DNA from: Owenia fusiformis
Lineage: Eukaryota > Annelida > Polychaeta > Sabellida > Oweniidae
Reading direction: 5' to 3'
DNA: 64,000 bases
Assembly: GCA_903813345.2 (NCBI GenBank)
Contig: CAIIXF020000001.1
Coordinates: 15,643,915-15,707,914 of the forward strand
Below are positions 34,683-47,722 of this stretch, piece after piece. The notes beneath the pieces were generated by a model that was given only the letters and a program-made list of their open reading frames with translations, was not told the DNA's origin and did not search any database. The position numbers were made by a program, and so were the translations under genes. How positions within the stretch are numbered: position 1 is the first letter of the stretch; every line of letters starts with the position of its first letter.

Positions 34683-36679
34683 AAATGTAAATTCCCGGAA
34701 TGAACACCGTACCCGGGACTCCTACCCCTTTTGGGGGACTCGCTTCACTTGCATTGCACACCCCTAAAATCGGCACCCCTTGACATTTGCTGGCCATATT
34801 TTTGTGAGTTACTTCAGTTTTTTGGTGCAATATATACATGGTAGATGAATATACTTTAATGTCAACAAGATATATGCAATTCCTAGTTGTATATATTTGT
34901 ACTTGGCGAGAATTCGAAATGATCGAGAAAGTGGTATCGAATTGATTTTTCTTGGACAATATACAATAAACTATATATTGGCATAAAGGCATTGTTGTAA
35001 CCGGAGACTCTTTCAGACTGAGAGAGTAAAAAAAACATTGGGAATCATTCCCCTATTTGATTTATATTCACAAGTGCTGTTGCATTAATAAGAATCGTTA
35101 ATTATTTCCATAATTTTCTAGCTCGTAAAACCTAATGGATTTTCATTTGAAATGAGTAAATACATGAAATAAAAGATCAACTTGCAGGATTTATATGCAT
35201 TTCCTTTTATTTGTTTCTAGTTCTCAATCGAGCTCTCCATAATTTCCCGAGTTTTGTTTTGTTATTGAATATTGTAGTTTTAACATAAGTTCAATGGGAC
35301 CCTTTGCTGATCAGCGTAATTCAATTCCACAATGTTTCCTTTTGCAGTTCCTTTTGCCAGATTTGTACGTACATCTTTATAGAAATCCCATCAAACCAAT
35401 TGTATGGTCTTTCTACAGGGTAGGCCTAGTCCAAAAAATCGGAACATTTGTTAATTGTTTGCATCGAACATTTATTTCTCCTCAAAAATGCATCAAAATT
35501 TTACTATGCATTGTTAAGTCAATTTTTATATGCGATAAAGTTTATAGCTCCTATCCACAAAGTGTTAATGTTCCAATTTAAGGACCGCCCTGTTTAAAGA
35601 TGGTTGACGATACTTGTTTTCAATCTAAATCGATTGGTTGTTCATTAATGAATTCCATTTTCTTTGTACAAATGTCATATGAACAAAAATATTTTCCTAC
35701 CCAAAAATCGAAGTAATGAATGGATTTCTAAACGTAACAAAAAGGTCGGTCACCATCTTTGATTCTTTATCAATTAAGTAGATGTTGGCCATGGGAAATA
35801 TGGTCAATTCCCTCGGGCCAAAGATCAGATTATTGAATGTTCTTGTCAACATTGGACGGATACGCCATTTCCCCATTTTTAGAAAAAAATTCTGATACCA
35901 ATTCCACAAAACACTTTCTTTTGTACTAGAATTAAAAATATGGAAGATCTTAGGCTGCATTTTTTTATTGATACGTTCCATTTCACTTCACCTTTCCTGA
36001 CTAATTACATTTATTTAAACGAATTTCCGCCTTACACTGTATTAGCTTTAAGTGACAGCTTCAAACTCTCAGGGGATGGTAAATCATGTAATGCGATCCT
36101 AAGTTAATACAGTCAGACAATCATCAACCCAATTTTTTTTAATTGCTTTTGGATGACAAAAAGAAATCTTCATTGCATCGAAAACTACAAAATATCACAT
36201 GCGACTACCAGATCATTGTCGTTGAAAACATTAACAAGAATAGAGCGTTAAAGGAGGAACAAATTAGTTCTTTAACGTTCGGTTTCCAACCATTATCAAT
36301 AAATGGATTAATTGGGCAACGGACAACTGTAGAGACGGAGTCGAAGGAATAAGAATATCAAACTTGGGTGCAATTGATTTAAAATAGATAAATGCATACT
36401 CCGATAGTCAATACTACATAAGCAAACAATGTCATTGGAATTAATGTATCGTATGATTAACGTATTTTACATCTATTCAGTCAATAGAGGAGTTCATTAA
36501 TTGGTTTAGTTTCGGCGTGTAAGGACGTTGGTTTTACACGTTTGATGCCATTTGCGTTCTGACATAAGCAACAGAGGACTTAGCTAGAGCTGTCGCACGG
36601 ATCATCGCACGTAGAAAAAAGCCTTGAAACTCTGAAATTAATTAAGCGATGACAATCTAATTTATTTAGATATTAAGCC

Positions 36680-39024
36680 ATGACAGACGCCAAAGTGACA
36701 CTCGGTTTAATGTTCGTCATGATCTTGTCCAAATCTACCAGAGGAAACGAGGTGAGAGAATCTGTGACACCCATGGTGACATACGAAGACCCAGTCGGGA
36801 TTACTTTATGGCAGGCTAAAGTAATTATGATATTACCCGAGACAATATCAAATTGGAAAATGGTGATCTATATGACTGAAAGAATCAGAGACATAAGAAT
36901 TGTGAGTATATATTCTACTAACTTTAAGCTAAAAAAATTTCAAAAACATATACTCTTGGGAAAAATGATTACTTGATTTATTTCTTATTGGATAAAGGTT
37001 TTACGAGATTACTGAAACATTTGAATCTCATTTGGATCGATTAGAAATATTTTAAAAAGTACAGTTGAATTAATATCATCCTAGCAACAAGGGTATATAG
37101 TATTTTATATATTTTTTATTTTGAATTTAAGCATATTAATGAAGTCCTTTGAAGGAGAAAGAGTAAACATGATACCTCATTACTTAGTGAACAGAGCACT
37201 GGATTTCAAAATTTGACAGGTTTATAATATCGCTGCCAGCCTGACATCATGTTCTTGAACTGAAAATCTAAAACTGTCATTTTGAATTCTGACGCCTGCG
37301 CGCTTTTGATCATTTTCGCTCTTCTTGCAATGTCAAGTTCATGTAATCTAACAGCAATGTTTGGCCTCATGTGTCCCAACAGCAACGATTTACGCTCGTG
37401 TATTTGGACGCAAAGTTCACACCCCCTGTATCAACAGCAAAGGTTTACGTTCGTGTATTTGGACAGCAAAGGATTCATGCCTTCCTGTGTATCAACAGCA
37501 ACGGTTTACGCTCGTGAATTTGGACAGCAAAGTTCATGCCCCCCTGTGTATCAACAGCAAAGGTTTACGCTAATGTATTTGGACAGCAAAGTTTGAAAGG
37601 TTGACACTAATGCATTTGGACAGCAAAGTTCATGCCCTCCCGTGTTTCTACAGCGAAGTTCAACACTATCCCTGCTCAGCTTCTTTTAGTTAAGCACGAT
37701 TATCAGATTGAATATTATTAATAATATCGCTATATTTCAGGTGAACTATGCTGGTAAGGCAGGGGAAGTATGTAACAGCACTGTAAATGGGACTGCAGAT
37801 CACTTTGTTCTTGAGCCCTACAACATTCACGTGGCCGCTCTAAACACTGGTAGTACATTACAGTTGGATTTTACCGTAGCTCTGGTGGGTACTCTTACAC
37901 CCAGTGCAGAGGCAGTTCTAGTGCCTAATCCGATGTCTGCTAGTTTGTGCAATAATGTATCTTTGACTGAATCAACAGTTAGTGTTATGTCGACAAATTC
38001 AGTTATAATGTCAACTGCAAGTGCTGCTTCATCAGCTATAACTTTATCAAATACGATAACTTCAGAATTGTCAACAGTTATACTATCAACATCAACTCTT
38101 TCAATCCCAATAACGTCACAACCTTCAACAGATTCTGTTGTTATAACAAGTACAATCGTACCAATGGGTACCTTATCAAGTACACTTGCAACACAAACTC
38201 CAGAAACTGTACAAACCACGAGCACAATAGAATCAACGAATACCCTTTCAACCACCGCACAAACCTCAACAACTGTACTAACTGGGAGCACAATAGAACC
38301 GACGAGTACCGTATCAAGTAACACCAACGCTTCAGCAACAGTACCGACTGCGATATTACCAACGAGTACACTATCAGGTACAATCATTGTACAAACTTCA
38401 ACTATAGTACCGACTGTGAGCGCAATAGTACAAACGAGTACACTATCAGGTACAATCAGTGTACAGACTTCAACAACAGTACCGACTGCGAGCGCAATAG
38501 TACCAACGAGTACCCTATCAGGTACAACCATCGCACAAACTTCAACAACAGTACCGACTGCGAGCACAATAGTACCAACAAGTACATTATCAAGAACAAC
38601 TACCGCACAATCTTTAGAAACTGTACCAACTGCAAGCAGAACAGTACCAATGAGTTCCTTAATCACCACAAACCCCTCAACAATTGCAACGGTGCAAAGA
38701 TCTACGACACTTTCCCGAACAAGTATACACTATTTCAGCAGTACAACAATTTCTTATAAATACAAACGTCCGAAACCTCGACATTTCGCTCCTTCGGAAG
38801 CTAAATTGGCATATCTGCTTGGTAGTATGGCAACATTACTCATGGTGGCAGCACTTGTATTCATAGTTGTACTTGACTCAAGACGCCTTTTTCGGAACAC
38901 TCGCTGGGGGTGCTATAACTTAAGATATGGAATACGACGTTTGCTCAAATACGAATTAGATGATATAGATATAAAGTGGTACAAAAAATTATCGACACGA
39001 AGAATAAAAAAGGAACTTCATTAA
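36680..39024 (+). CDS. CBM2-like, mucin-stalk, single-pass membrane protein (gene A)
   Basis: Two exons, 36680-36901 and 37741-39024, joined at GTGAGT/TTTCAG in phase 0; 501 residues. Residues 1-24 form a signal peptide (LGLMFVMILS core). About 30-135 resemble a carbohydrate-binding module family 2 fold: TLWQAKVIMILPETISNWKM, then YNIHVAALNTGSTLQLDFTV. Two cysteines (EVCNS, SLCNN) could pair. About 140-400 is a Ser/Thr-rich stalk containing three to four 24-residue repeats (TSTTVPTASAIVPTSTLSG type), expected to be heavily O-glycosylated. A transmembrane helix (AYLLGSMATLLMVAALVFIV, about 432-453) and a 47-residue basic tail follow. The likely role is cell-surface glycan (cellulose or chitin-like) binding; ligand unknown. 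It is paralogous to 48279-53810. AATAAA overlaps the stop region. Confidence 0.82.
37370..37665 (+). repeat. ~55-62 bp minisatellite in the intron of gene A
   Basis: About five units share CAACAGCAA(A/C)GGTTTACG, 'TCGTG(T/A)ATTTGGACAGCAAAG' and 'TTCATGCC..CCTGTGTAT'. Open frames cross it, but they arise from the repeat having no stops and have no splice sites joining them to the gene's exons. Confidence 0.85.
38380..38640 (+). repeat. 72-bp coding tandem repeat in the gene A stalk
   Basis: Three near-identical and one decayed 72-bp units (24 codons; core GTACCGACTGCGAGCGCAAT) encode the Thr/Ser-rich stalk. The antisense strand is also open (a 280-codon shadow), which is an artefact of the repeat. 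Confidence 0.85.
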
Positions 39025-39071
39025 ATAAATTCACGTGTAGGTAGACAAGGCTCAAAGCCAATAGAAACACT

Positions 39072-40104
39072 TACACGTCGCACGAAACTGGGGACAATTA
39101 GCGTAACATATGGCGTCAAAAAACCAAGACAAAACAATGAGCAGCATCGCATAGGGCGCAAACAGCCTTACAACGTCAAAAACGACAAGCGTCACATTTT
39201 TGTCAAGTTTAGTCAACCTAAAAATAAAATACTTTATCCTTATCTAATCATAACAAAATTCACAGGGTAGCAAGATCTCGAGGACAGTATTTCTAAAATG
39301 TTTTTGAATTTTGAAAAACGGTCAAGAAATCCACTTGGGGTGTTTGTAAAAATTGATATGTATGGAATTTGTGGTAGAAAATCGATGCGTCACATTTTTT
39401 TCAAGTCTCGAAAACCAGCTCTTATTTTAATATTATTTGCAAAATAAACAAACTGGTTATTAGAAACAAGTCAAATTCTTTACTTCAGAGAATATTTTTA
39501 ATTTATTGAGACTTTCGACTAATATCCCTTAGTCTTTTTCAAAATATAATAGCATGTATACATTTATGTGACGTCATAAACAGAAAAACTGGTTTTTGTT
39601 TTGTAAATTTCGCCATGACAATATTGTGCAGTTAATTTTTCTTTCAAATCAGACTTGAATTGGAAGGTTAAATGAAGGTAAACTTATTGCTCGTCCCATT
39701 CGCCTTCAAAACCTTACACAATTTTGAAAATTTTAAAAGCGTTCATATACGATAATTTGAACTGTAGCCGTTAAGCAATTGTGACGTCATAAATGAACAA
39801 GTTCCATTGAATAAATTGTGAAAGTTTAGTGGGATTTTGATCATTATTTCAAAAGTTATCCCAATTTCAACGAGCCCTGTAAGTGTAAAGTGTTACGTCT
39901 TACAGCGTATTTGACGATTTTGGGATATGTTTAACTTTAAAAATATGTTGGATCCCATCAAAATTTTGAAGAAAAAATAATTTCACTGAAATGCGAATAA
40001 AAAATACTTCAAAATGATATATAAAACACATAGCTAGCTTTTTAAATAAGGCAGAGATTATCAGCCCGTATTTCCCGAATTGTCCCCAGGTCCGTGCACG
40101 TCAT
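39072..40104. mobile_element. Probable ~1 kb inverted-repeat element
   Basis: Left end ACGTCGCACGAAACTGGGGACAATT matches, inverted, the right end AATTGTCCCCAGGTCCGTGCACGT (each written across its 24-25 bp as ACGTCGCACG-AAACTGGGGACAATT and AATTGTCCCC-AGGTCCGTGCACGT). The interior is AT-rich with no ORF. No clear target duplication. Immediately downstream of gene A. Confidence 0.45.
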
Positions 40105-40631
40105 AACTACATATGGCACACGTGGTGGAGCTGCCGCATGGATGATGCTCTATAATGAAGTATAATTGCAATTCAGTCACAAACCACTGACTGTATATTG
40201 AATGACCCTTCATTTAAGTAAGTTTTCTAGATGAAATGAACAAACTATATGAACCACAGTTGGTATGCAGTGCAAGCCCAAATCATTAGTCTATCATTCT
40301 TCTTTCCACTTGCAAAGAAGAAAGTATAGATCATGATTGGGGCTTGCCAACTGTGGTATGAACTAAGAATTCACTCTTCAATATTGGAGGCAAAAAGATA
40401 CAATTAAGTACAATACAATACAATACAAAACATTTCACAAAAACAGATACTATTATGTCTTTCACATATATTTCAACTTCGATGATTGTTCTTGTTCTAT
40501 CTTGTCGGTGTAACAATTTTCTTCAGTCTTACTTTGGTAACTTCTCGGGGATGACGCCCGGAGATGACGATGCTTTATTCACTCATAAATGGATTATTCA
40601 ATAACTTCTTTTAATTTTTCGTTACATTTTC

Positions 40632-40756
40632 ATGTCACCACAAGAAGTGGTTATGGTCTCCAACTTTTTTTGTGGACGGCGTCCGGCGGTTGGAATTGGG
40701 CGTTCGGCGTCTATAACAAATGGCAGGTATTGACATTTTGCATGTTAATGCCTTGT
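40632..40756 (-). mobile_element. MITE of the GGCATTAACATG..GTGACATA family (copy 3, inverted)
   Basis: On the minus strand it reads AAGGCATTAACATGCAAAA TGTCA, then GACGCCGAACGCCC, CCGCCGGACGCCGTCC, GGAGACCATAACC and GTGGTGACAT. It is the cleanest short copy of the family and shows what the swollen copy at 16757 looked like before expansion. Confidence 0.7.
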
Positions 40757-40784
40757 AACGTACAGAGTGTCTGTGTCAGACATG

Positions 40785-41055
40785 CACGAGCCCCCTCTAA
40801 ATATTTGGTGCGGCAAAGCTCGATAAACATAAAAACTTTGTCGTTCGATGATATTATGATAGTTTGTGTTGTGTTGTGTTGTCACTTTTTTCTCAATTTT
40901 ATTGATATTAGGTGTCAACTTCACAAATATGAATAGGCCTAGTTAACCAAAATGGTTAGTTTCAGAAATGTCAAAAATGACCGTTAAATCCGCACCATCC
41001 GCTCATTCATGCCGCACCCAATATTTCTCATAGGCTCCGTCTGCATAGTGTAATC
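40785..41055. repeat. Half copy of the 33.7-34.5 kb palindrome
   Basis: Shares GAGCCCCCTCTAAATAT, 'TTGGTGCGG', 'TTAGTTTCAGAAAT' and 'CGCACCCAATATTTCTCATA' plus GTCTGCATAG with the right arm of the palindrome. It is diverged and internally deleted. Confidence 0.65.
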
Positions 41056-42279
41056 TAGTCTATTATGGGAACGATACTCAAGTCGTGTGGTAATGCCAAA
41101 AACACGATACAAAGATAATACTAAAATGTGTGATTATTAAAATGCTATAACTTTTTTAATTTTTGATAGTAAATCATAATTTGCATACCAAATGAAACTT
41201 GAGGTTGTTATCTAGCCATTGATCATGAATTATACACTTTTACTTGAATAAAATATGTCAACTAAAGCTGGCAATTAAGACAGGTTGAAAAAAACTTAGC
41301 TAACAATTCACTGATACTGCAATATCAGCAAGGCGACTAAAGCTAAAATTTATCATCAATTAGGGTGGCGGACCAATTGAACTCCCCTTTTCGATCAAAT
41401 ATAATCCAAGTTGAAGGACTTGTTACATTATATTATTACTAAGAACCCTTGGCACTATATAACAAAAGGGGTATGTAGGTTGGAAAATAAAAAGTTGTAG
41501 TGTCTTGAAAAAAAAGTGGCGATTTTTTTGGCCCACCCTGTATAGTTACCATCCCTTAAGCGGTGGAAGATATCGTTGAACTAGGGCGCCTATGCATGAT
41601 ATATGAACAAATGATCGTACTCCAGAGTTTCCATGTCATATAAGTCGGATTGAGTTCAAATATCAAAGCAATTTGTCAACTATATAGTAGTCTAATTCGA
41701 TGAAAACTAAAAATATCGAAATCGATATCCGTCCGTCATCTTTGATGCGTAGGTGACGGCCGTTACCTTCGCTTGATACTGACCAGTGAATAAATGGAAG
41801 ACCCCCTAATGGGAGTTTAGAAAATGAAAGAAATTACAAAATGTCCACATCACTGCAACGTACAAATCGAAGGGAAAATAATAGAGATGTTAATAGATGG
41901 CAACATTGGTCGTTGAACCAAGTTCTGTATTAAACGCCCATAAAAAGTACAATGGTAATACTTCATGTTAATTTAATAATTCATCACCATGCTTTGAGCA
42001 CTAAAAGCCAAGGAATCATATGTAAATAGTTATCTGTGGTGAATACGTGGATAATATGATTGGAATATTTGGCTAAAGGCAGCCATTTAAGAAAATTACG
42101 GCCATCATATATGTGTTATTTTACGTTTCGCTTGGAAAGTAGTGGAGCGATTAAGATTTTATATATGAATATTTAGAAGAGTATACACTGTCTCGTGACA
42201 GTTTCAAAACAGATTCCTGGCATTTTCAAAAATGGTAGCCAAAAGGTAGCAGTTCGATGGGACTTGCTACGTCTTGGCG

Positions 42280-42870
42280 TTGCTGTTATCTATTTGCAAA
42301 TTCGTTCTTACTGAATATTTTGACTTTTTGAGGTGGCAATGAATTCAACATAATATGACACCATAAACCTAGTATTTAGAGCAACTTGTTATAGGATATC
42401 TCCATTTCCAGTGAATAATCCATGCCTTGATTCGATTTTGTTTTAACTGGATGTACAGCACTACATGTAAATACATTCAGATTAGAACACCTGAAAGATA
42501 TCGAACCAAAGCATGCACATGTACATGCATAGATCATTTAATGGAGACCCGCTTCCCACGTTCTACTTACCTTTTTTATTGTATTTGTATTCTTATTCAT
42601 GGATGAGTTAATAGTCACTTCCTTTTCTTTTTATTAACTTAAGTCAAGAGTCATTAAATACTCTTTGAGCTCCACTTAGGTAGCAACACAGTAGAATGAA
42701 CATTGGTTCATTTGAAAGAATATACAGCTGTAACAAAGAAGAGTGTATTCTTTTTCTATTATTTTTTATAATTGACATTTTGCGTCATATTAAGTAGAAT
42801 TCATTGCCACCTCAAAAAGTCAAAATATTCAGTATGAGTAAGAACGGATTTGCAACTAGATAACAGCGTC
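42280..42870. mobile_element. ~590-bp MITE with ~85-bp inverted repeats
   Basis: Left arm CTGTTATCTATTTGCAAATT then GAATATTTTGACTTTTTGAG GTGGCAATGAATTC; the right arm is the inverse, ending in GCAACTAGATAACAGCG. Interior AT-rich, no ORF. Confidence 0.7.
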
Positions 42871-44479
42871 AACGTCACATTTGTGTTTTATGATTCTTTT
42901 TCCTGATCATATTATCATTTTGTTTGGCACTCCATCATCTGTTCCTATTACACATAAGCATACATTCTTGGTGGATCTAGATCTTGACCAGAGATACAAA
43001 GTCGACCTAATAAAACCGTTGCTGTCCATCTCTTAGATTGCTGATAGCATTGACTTCCAGCCGAGTCTCATCTCTATTGTATGTTGAACTTCCAACAAAG
43101 ATTGTTTTCATGTGTTCATTAAGGTAGAAGTGTCAAGGGCTTTATCAGGTGAATGTGGGATGTTGTACACTGAAAAGGTTTAGTGTCAAGACACTCCATG
43201 CCATTGTAAAATTTGTTTTCTTTGCTTTGTGAATAGGTGCATCGTGGAGGTGCAATATTGAATTTCCTATTAATCCAGCGACTTTTTTCTAAGCTGTTGT
43301 ATAATATATGTCTTTGATTACGGTTAGTGACATTACTGTACATAGTTCTGATTTGTACCAAGGACACTGTGAATGGCATAATTATACAAAAGAGAATACT
43401 GTGGAAAAATAATTCAATATTGGACAAAGAAAGACATTGATAGAAAATACAATAAGAAACACTGTTTTTTATTTGAAATTTATTAAATGGATACATTTTA
43501 GCAATTTATGACATTTTAGCAATGATCTGGAACTGCTCCGCATACCTCTCACCACTGTTACCATGACAACGTAACTTTAACACCTTTAAACTTTATGTGA
43601 TGAAAAGTCGGAGATATATTGTAAAATGTGTGTGCTCTATAAGGGGTGATATGAGAAATAAATGAATTAATTAATTGAACAAATATCTACCTTACTCAAT
43701 ATTATATTCTCATCTAAAATATTCCATATTCCATATACTGATTTTCGGTACTGAAAAGTTAACTATTTTCCATAGTGATCGGCCATTTTTCAATTTTTAT
43801 TATTGTCATTTTTGAAATCTACATATTCATATTATGATAGTCAGGTATGATTCATGCGGTTGCAATCTATCTTAATTAAGGTCAACAAATAAGGGCTTTT
43901 TGCTGGATCTCCCATTCGCCTATAGTAAAGTAAATTGATAAAAGTTTAAAGGCTACAGGAGGGAATCACTTATTAATTGTAGATCTGATTCAAGTTTTGG
44001 GTTTTTGGTTGTCATAATCTCAAGCAGATTATTTTCATTTTTCTGGACAACATCATGATTATTCATCAAGGAGTCCCCCGTCAATGTAAGTCAGTGCAAA
44101 CTTCAGAAGCTTTTATCTCAAAAGTGCATTAAATGAAGTTAAAACAGAACTGATTCCAATAGTATGAAGATATATTTTATGTTATTTGTGTTGAACAAAT
44201 AAAACCTAATGCAACCAATGACATCATCAACTGTAGATTCACTGAAATCTAAGCTCTCTATGAAATAGAATACCGCGTGTTTATGAATAAATATTATAAC
44301 TGAAACATCATATTAGTATGGCTTGATGAGAGTTGATTTCCGATACCAAGGTACAGTACTGAGGCCCGGGTATACAATCATTAATAAAAAATCAGTATTA
44401 TTCTTATTCAATGTAAGTAATCTCTAATAAAAGAATATACATGTATACACCACGCATTACCAACTCAGTACTAGGGTGG

Positions 44480-46880
44480 TCCAAAATATGGCGAAAAACC
44501 AACTTTGTTTCAGATCATCTTCCTCATTTCACTTACTGTTGTCCATGACCTAAAACACCTGCACACCAAATTTTAAGACCCAAATCACATGGGAAATTTA
44601 CCCACGCTTCGACTGAAAATTCGGTTATTTCATGATCTTTTGCTATTTTCGATAAATTGTCATCTCCCTTTTCCTGGTATAATATGTTTCTATTTTTTCA
44701 TAATAAACATTTTTGTAGGACTCTTTATTACTTCATAATACTAGGAACCCATACACCAAATGTTGAGACCCAAATCCCATGGGAAATTTACCCACGCTTC
44801 GACTGAAAAATTCGGTTATTTCATGATTTTTTGCTATTTTCGATAAATTGCCATCTCCATTTTCCTGGTATAAAATGGTAGATGTCTTTTCATAATAAAT
44901 ATTTTTGAATGACTCTTTATTACTTCATAATACTTAGGAACCCATACATCAAATTTTGAGACCCAAATCCCATGGGAAATTTACCCACGCTTCGACTGAA
45001 AAATTGGGTTATTTCATATACAATACAATACATCTCTATTTTCCTGGTATTATATGTTTCTATTTTTTATAATAAATATTTTGGGAGGACTCTTTATTAC
45101 TTCATAATACGAGGAACCCATGCCCCAAATATGCACCAAACTTTGAGACCCTGGCCCCATGAGAAATTAATTCATGCTTCCACCAAAAAATTGTGATTTT
45201 CTGTGAATTTTCTCCTATTTTCAATAGGTCAACATTAATCTTATATTTAGTTTTTAAACATTTTAGGAGGACATTAATACGTTCTTAATACTAGGAACCC
45301 ATACATTTAATATGTACCAAATGTTTAGACCTGAACCCCATGGGAAATTCACGTTTGCTTTGATCATATACTTTTGATTTTTGTCGTTTAGAGCACCATA
45401 TCATTGTTGTGTGATGTGCAATTTGTAATAAATTGTATTACACGTTGTCTTAATTATCCTGTTTGGCCTTACATACGTTACATCGTGAAAGATGGTTATA
45501 TAGTACTTTAAGGTAATTCCTTATTTTCAGTTTTAATGGCTTCCTAATTGGAGCCCCGTGTTTTTTCAGGAACACATAACTCATTCCATTCAGATGCACA
45601 AACAGTGTATAAACATAGCACATAGTACATTATAGAAAATTACTAACCATCAACTAATAATCTAAATACATATTTGAACTCAGTGTAAAATTGAAAGAGC
45701 TGACCAAGTATGGAATGAGTTCCAGAAATAACATTGGACTCCACTTAAAATTTCTGAACATACAGAATTACCTTAAGTGTTTCTCATTGCTCTTCCTATC
45801 TTCTACATTGTGTACTTTCAGGGCATGAACATTTTCAGAGAAATGACAACGCTCAGTGGAAGCTCGAATCCCTTGAAGATTTGGTACAGGCTTACTGGTT
45901 AAAACAGAGACCATGCCATTGATACATTGATCAATCAAAAAATCATTTCTCCAAAGAAAATCAGATTTGATATTTGACCTTACCCTGCAAAGATGTGAGA
46001 AAGAATATGACATCTCACACAAATCCAAACAAAGTCCTGTGATGTATCCCTACTGAAACCAACAAACCAAATCTTCAAGGCATTTGAGTTGCTGTCGAGT
46101 CATCACTTCTTAATATTAACCACAGTATATAAATGTACAAGTAAAAGATCCTAAATTTTCCCCAAACTACTGAATTTGTCGCCTTTCAATAAGACTTAAA
46201 GTCTTGATATTTAGGTGTTTCTTTGGATTAAGAAGGAATTGCCATAATGTTTATTAACATATTATGCCCCTAAAACAGACATCATAAGCTATCATAAGCA
46301 CCAGTTTTCAGTCAAAGCATGGGTAACGTTCTCATTGGATTTGGGTCTTAAAATTTGGTGGATATTTGGTGTATGGGTTTTTAGTATTATGAACGTAATA
46401 AAGAGTCCTCAAAAATGTTTATTATAAAAACATATCGTACCAGGAAAATGGAGACAGCAATTTATTGAAAATCGGAAAAAATTTGAAAATCACAATTTTT
46501 CAGTCAAACCATGGGTAAATTTCCCATGGGATTTGGGTCTCAAAATTTGGTGTTTGGGCTCCTAGTATTATGAAGTAATAAAGAGTCATCCAAAAATATT
46601 TATTATGAAAAATAGAAACATATTATACCAGGAAAATGGAGACAGTAATCTATTGAAAATCGGACAAAACTGTGAAAATCACAATTTTTCAGTCAAAGCA
46701 TGGGTAAATTTCACATGGGATTTGGGTCTCAAAATTTGGTGTTTGGGCTCCTAGTATTATTAAGTAATAAAGAGTCCTACAAAAATGTTTATTATGAAAA
46801 AATAGAAACATTTTATACCAGGAAAAAGGAGATGGCAATTTATCGAAAATAGCAAAAAATCATGAAATAACTGAATTTTT
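44480..46880. repeat. Fold-back structure of ~190-bp tandem units in opposite orientations
   Basis: Left: about four to five units of roughly 190 bp (44480-45370) marked by GGGAAATTTACCCACGCTTC and GACTCTTTATTACTTCATAA. Right: three inverted units (46300-46880) marked by TTTTTCAGTCAAAGCATGGG and AATAAAGAGTC. The centre (45370-46300) is unrelated, with no convincing ORF. Likely a fold-back transposon whose arms grew by tandem duplication. Confidence 0.8.
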
Positions 46881-47334
46881 CTTATAGGTTATGATACAGA
46901 ATGTAGCATCCATTCTAGACAGAGGAAACCCCAGTCTCATGACTAGTAACGGGTCCATCCTTGGTCCGAGGATAGGTCTATTTCACTTCTTTTTATCCCA
47001 AACATGAATTTAAGCATATATCATAAATGCTGTCCTTTGGAGAAGGATGCAACGGGTCGAACATTTCAATAGTCACCAGGAAGACTAATGTCTGGTTTAA
47101 AAAATGACTCTATATAGCAGGCCCGGGCGGAGGGAGCAAAAATCCCTCCCCCCCTTGTCAAAAGCTGCCCCTTGGTAAAACCGCCCCCCCCCCCCCCCTA
47201 GTAAATCCTGGCTACGGGCCTTTATATAGACAAACCTCTAGCTCTATTTTGTTTGTCTACGACGATTGAAATGCAGTCATCAATTCTTTAATCATTTATT
47301 GATCACGTGGCCAACGGAAACAAGATGAACAATT

Positions 47335-47722
47335 CAAAGGACGATTCTCCTGGGCTAATAATTTTTTTCATGAAAAATATAGAAATATTACCCAAATTAA
47401 ACTATGAATATTCAAAAGAGGACATTTAAATCTACAAGATGTAAAAATAACAAATTGGTCAGAAGCAGGGATAACGCTCAATTAGACCGATTCAATAAAA
47501 TACAAGTCTCGATTTGGGAAAAGAAGTTCATCAGTGTACTGCGCTAATATTTTTTTGCGAAAAATCTATCTATATTACCCAAATTAAATTATAACTATTC
47601 AAAAGAAGACATTCAAATCTATGTTATGTAAAAAATTCAAATTTGTCCAAAGCAGGGATAATGCTCATTTAGATTGATGAACTTCGTTCTCCAAACCGAG
47701 AATCGTCCTTTCGAATAAAAAC
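47335..47722. mobile_element. MITE with internal direct duplication
   Basis: Ends AAAGGACGATTCTC and GAGAATCGTCCTTT are perfect 14-bp inverted repeats. The interior is two ~200-bp direct copies sharing ATTACCCAAATTAAA, 'ATTCAAAAGA(G/A)GACATT(T/C)AAATCTA' and AGCAGGGATAA. Confidence 0.8.

Larger units (their letters stand above)
31846..36679. other. Intergenic region between divergent AP3D1 and CBM2-like gene A
   Basis: No gene seen. The first few hundred bases upstream of the AP3D1 ATG should hold its promoter, but no core element could be called. The region contains MITE ends of the CTGGCGGATCC type (32284 and, inverted, 34680), poly-C tracts (about 32315 and 33600), and the palindrome 33695-34462. 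From 34.7 to 36.6 kb I see only unique AT-rich sequence and short out-of-context ORFs without recognisable motifs. Confidence 0.6.

Noticed and set aside
37282-37596. Plus-strand ORFs across the minisatellite in the gene A intron as an alternative exon
   Set aside because: Two overlapping frames are equally open because of the repeat, and neither joins gene A exons with plausible splice sites.
37827-38669. 280-codon antisense ORF rich in Val
   Set aside because: It is the mirror of the repetitive Ser/Thr stalk of gene A; no splice sites or domain support it.
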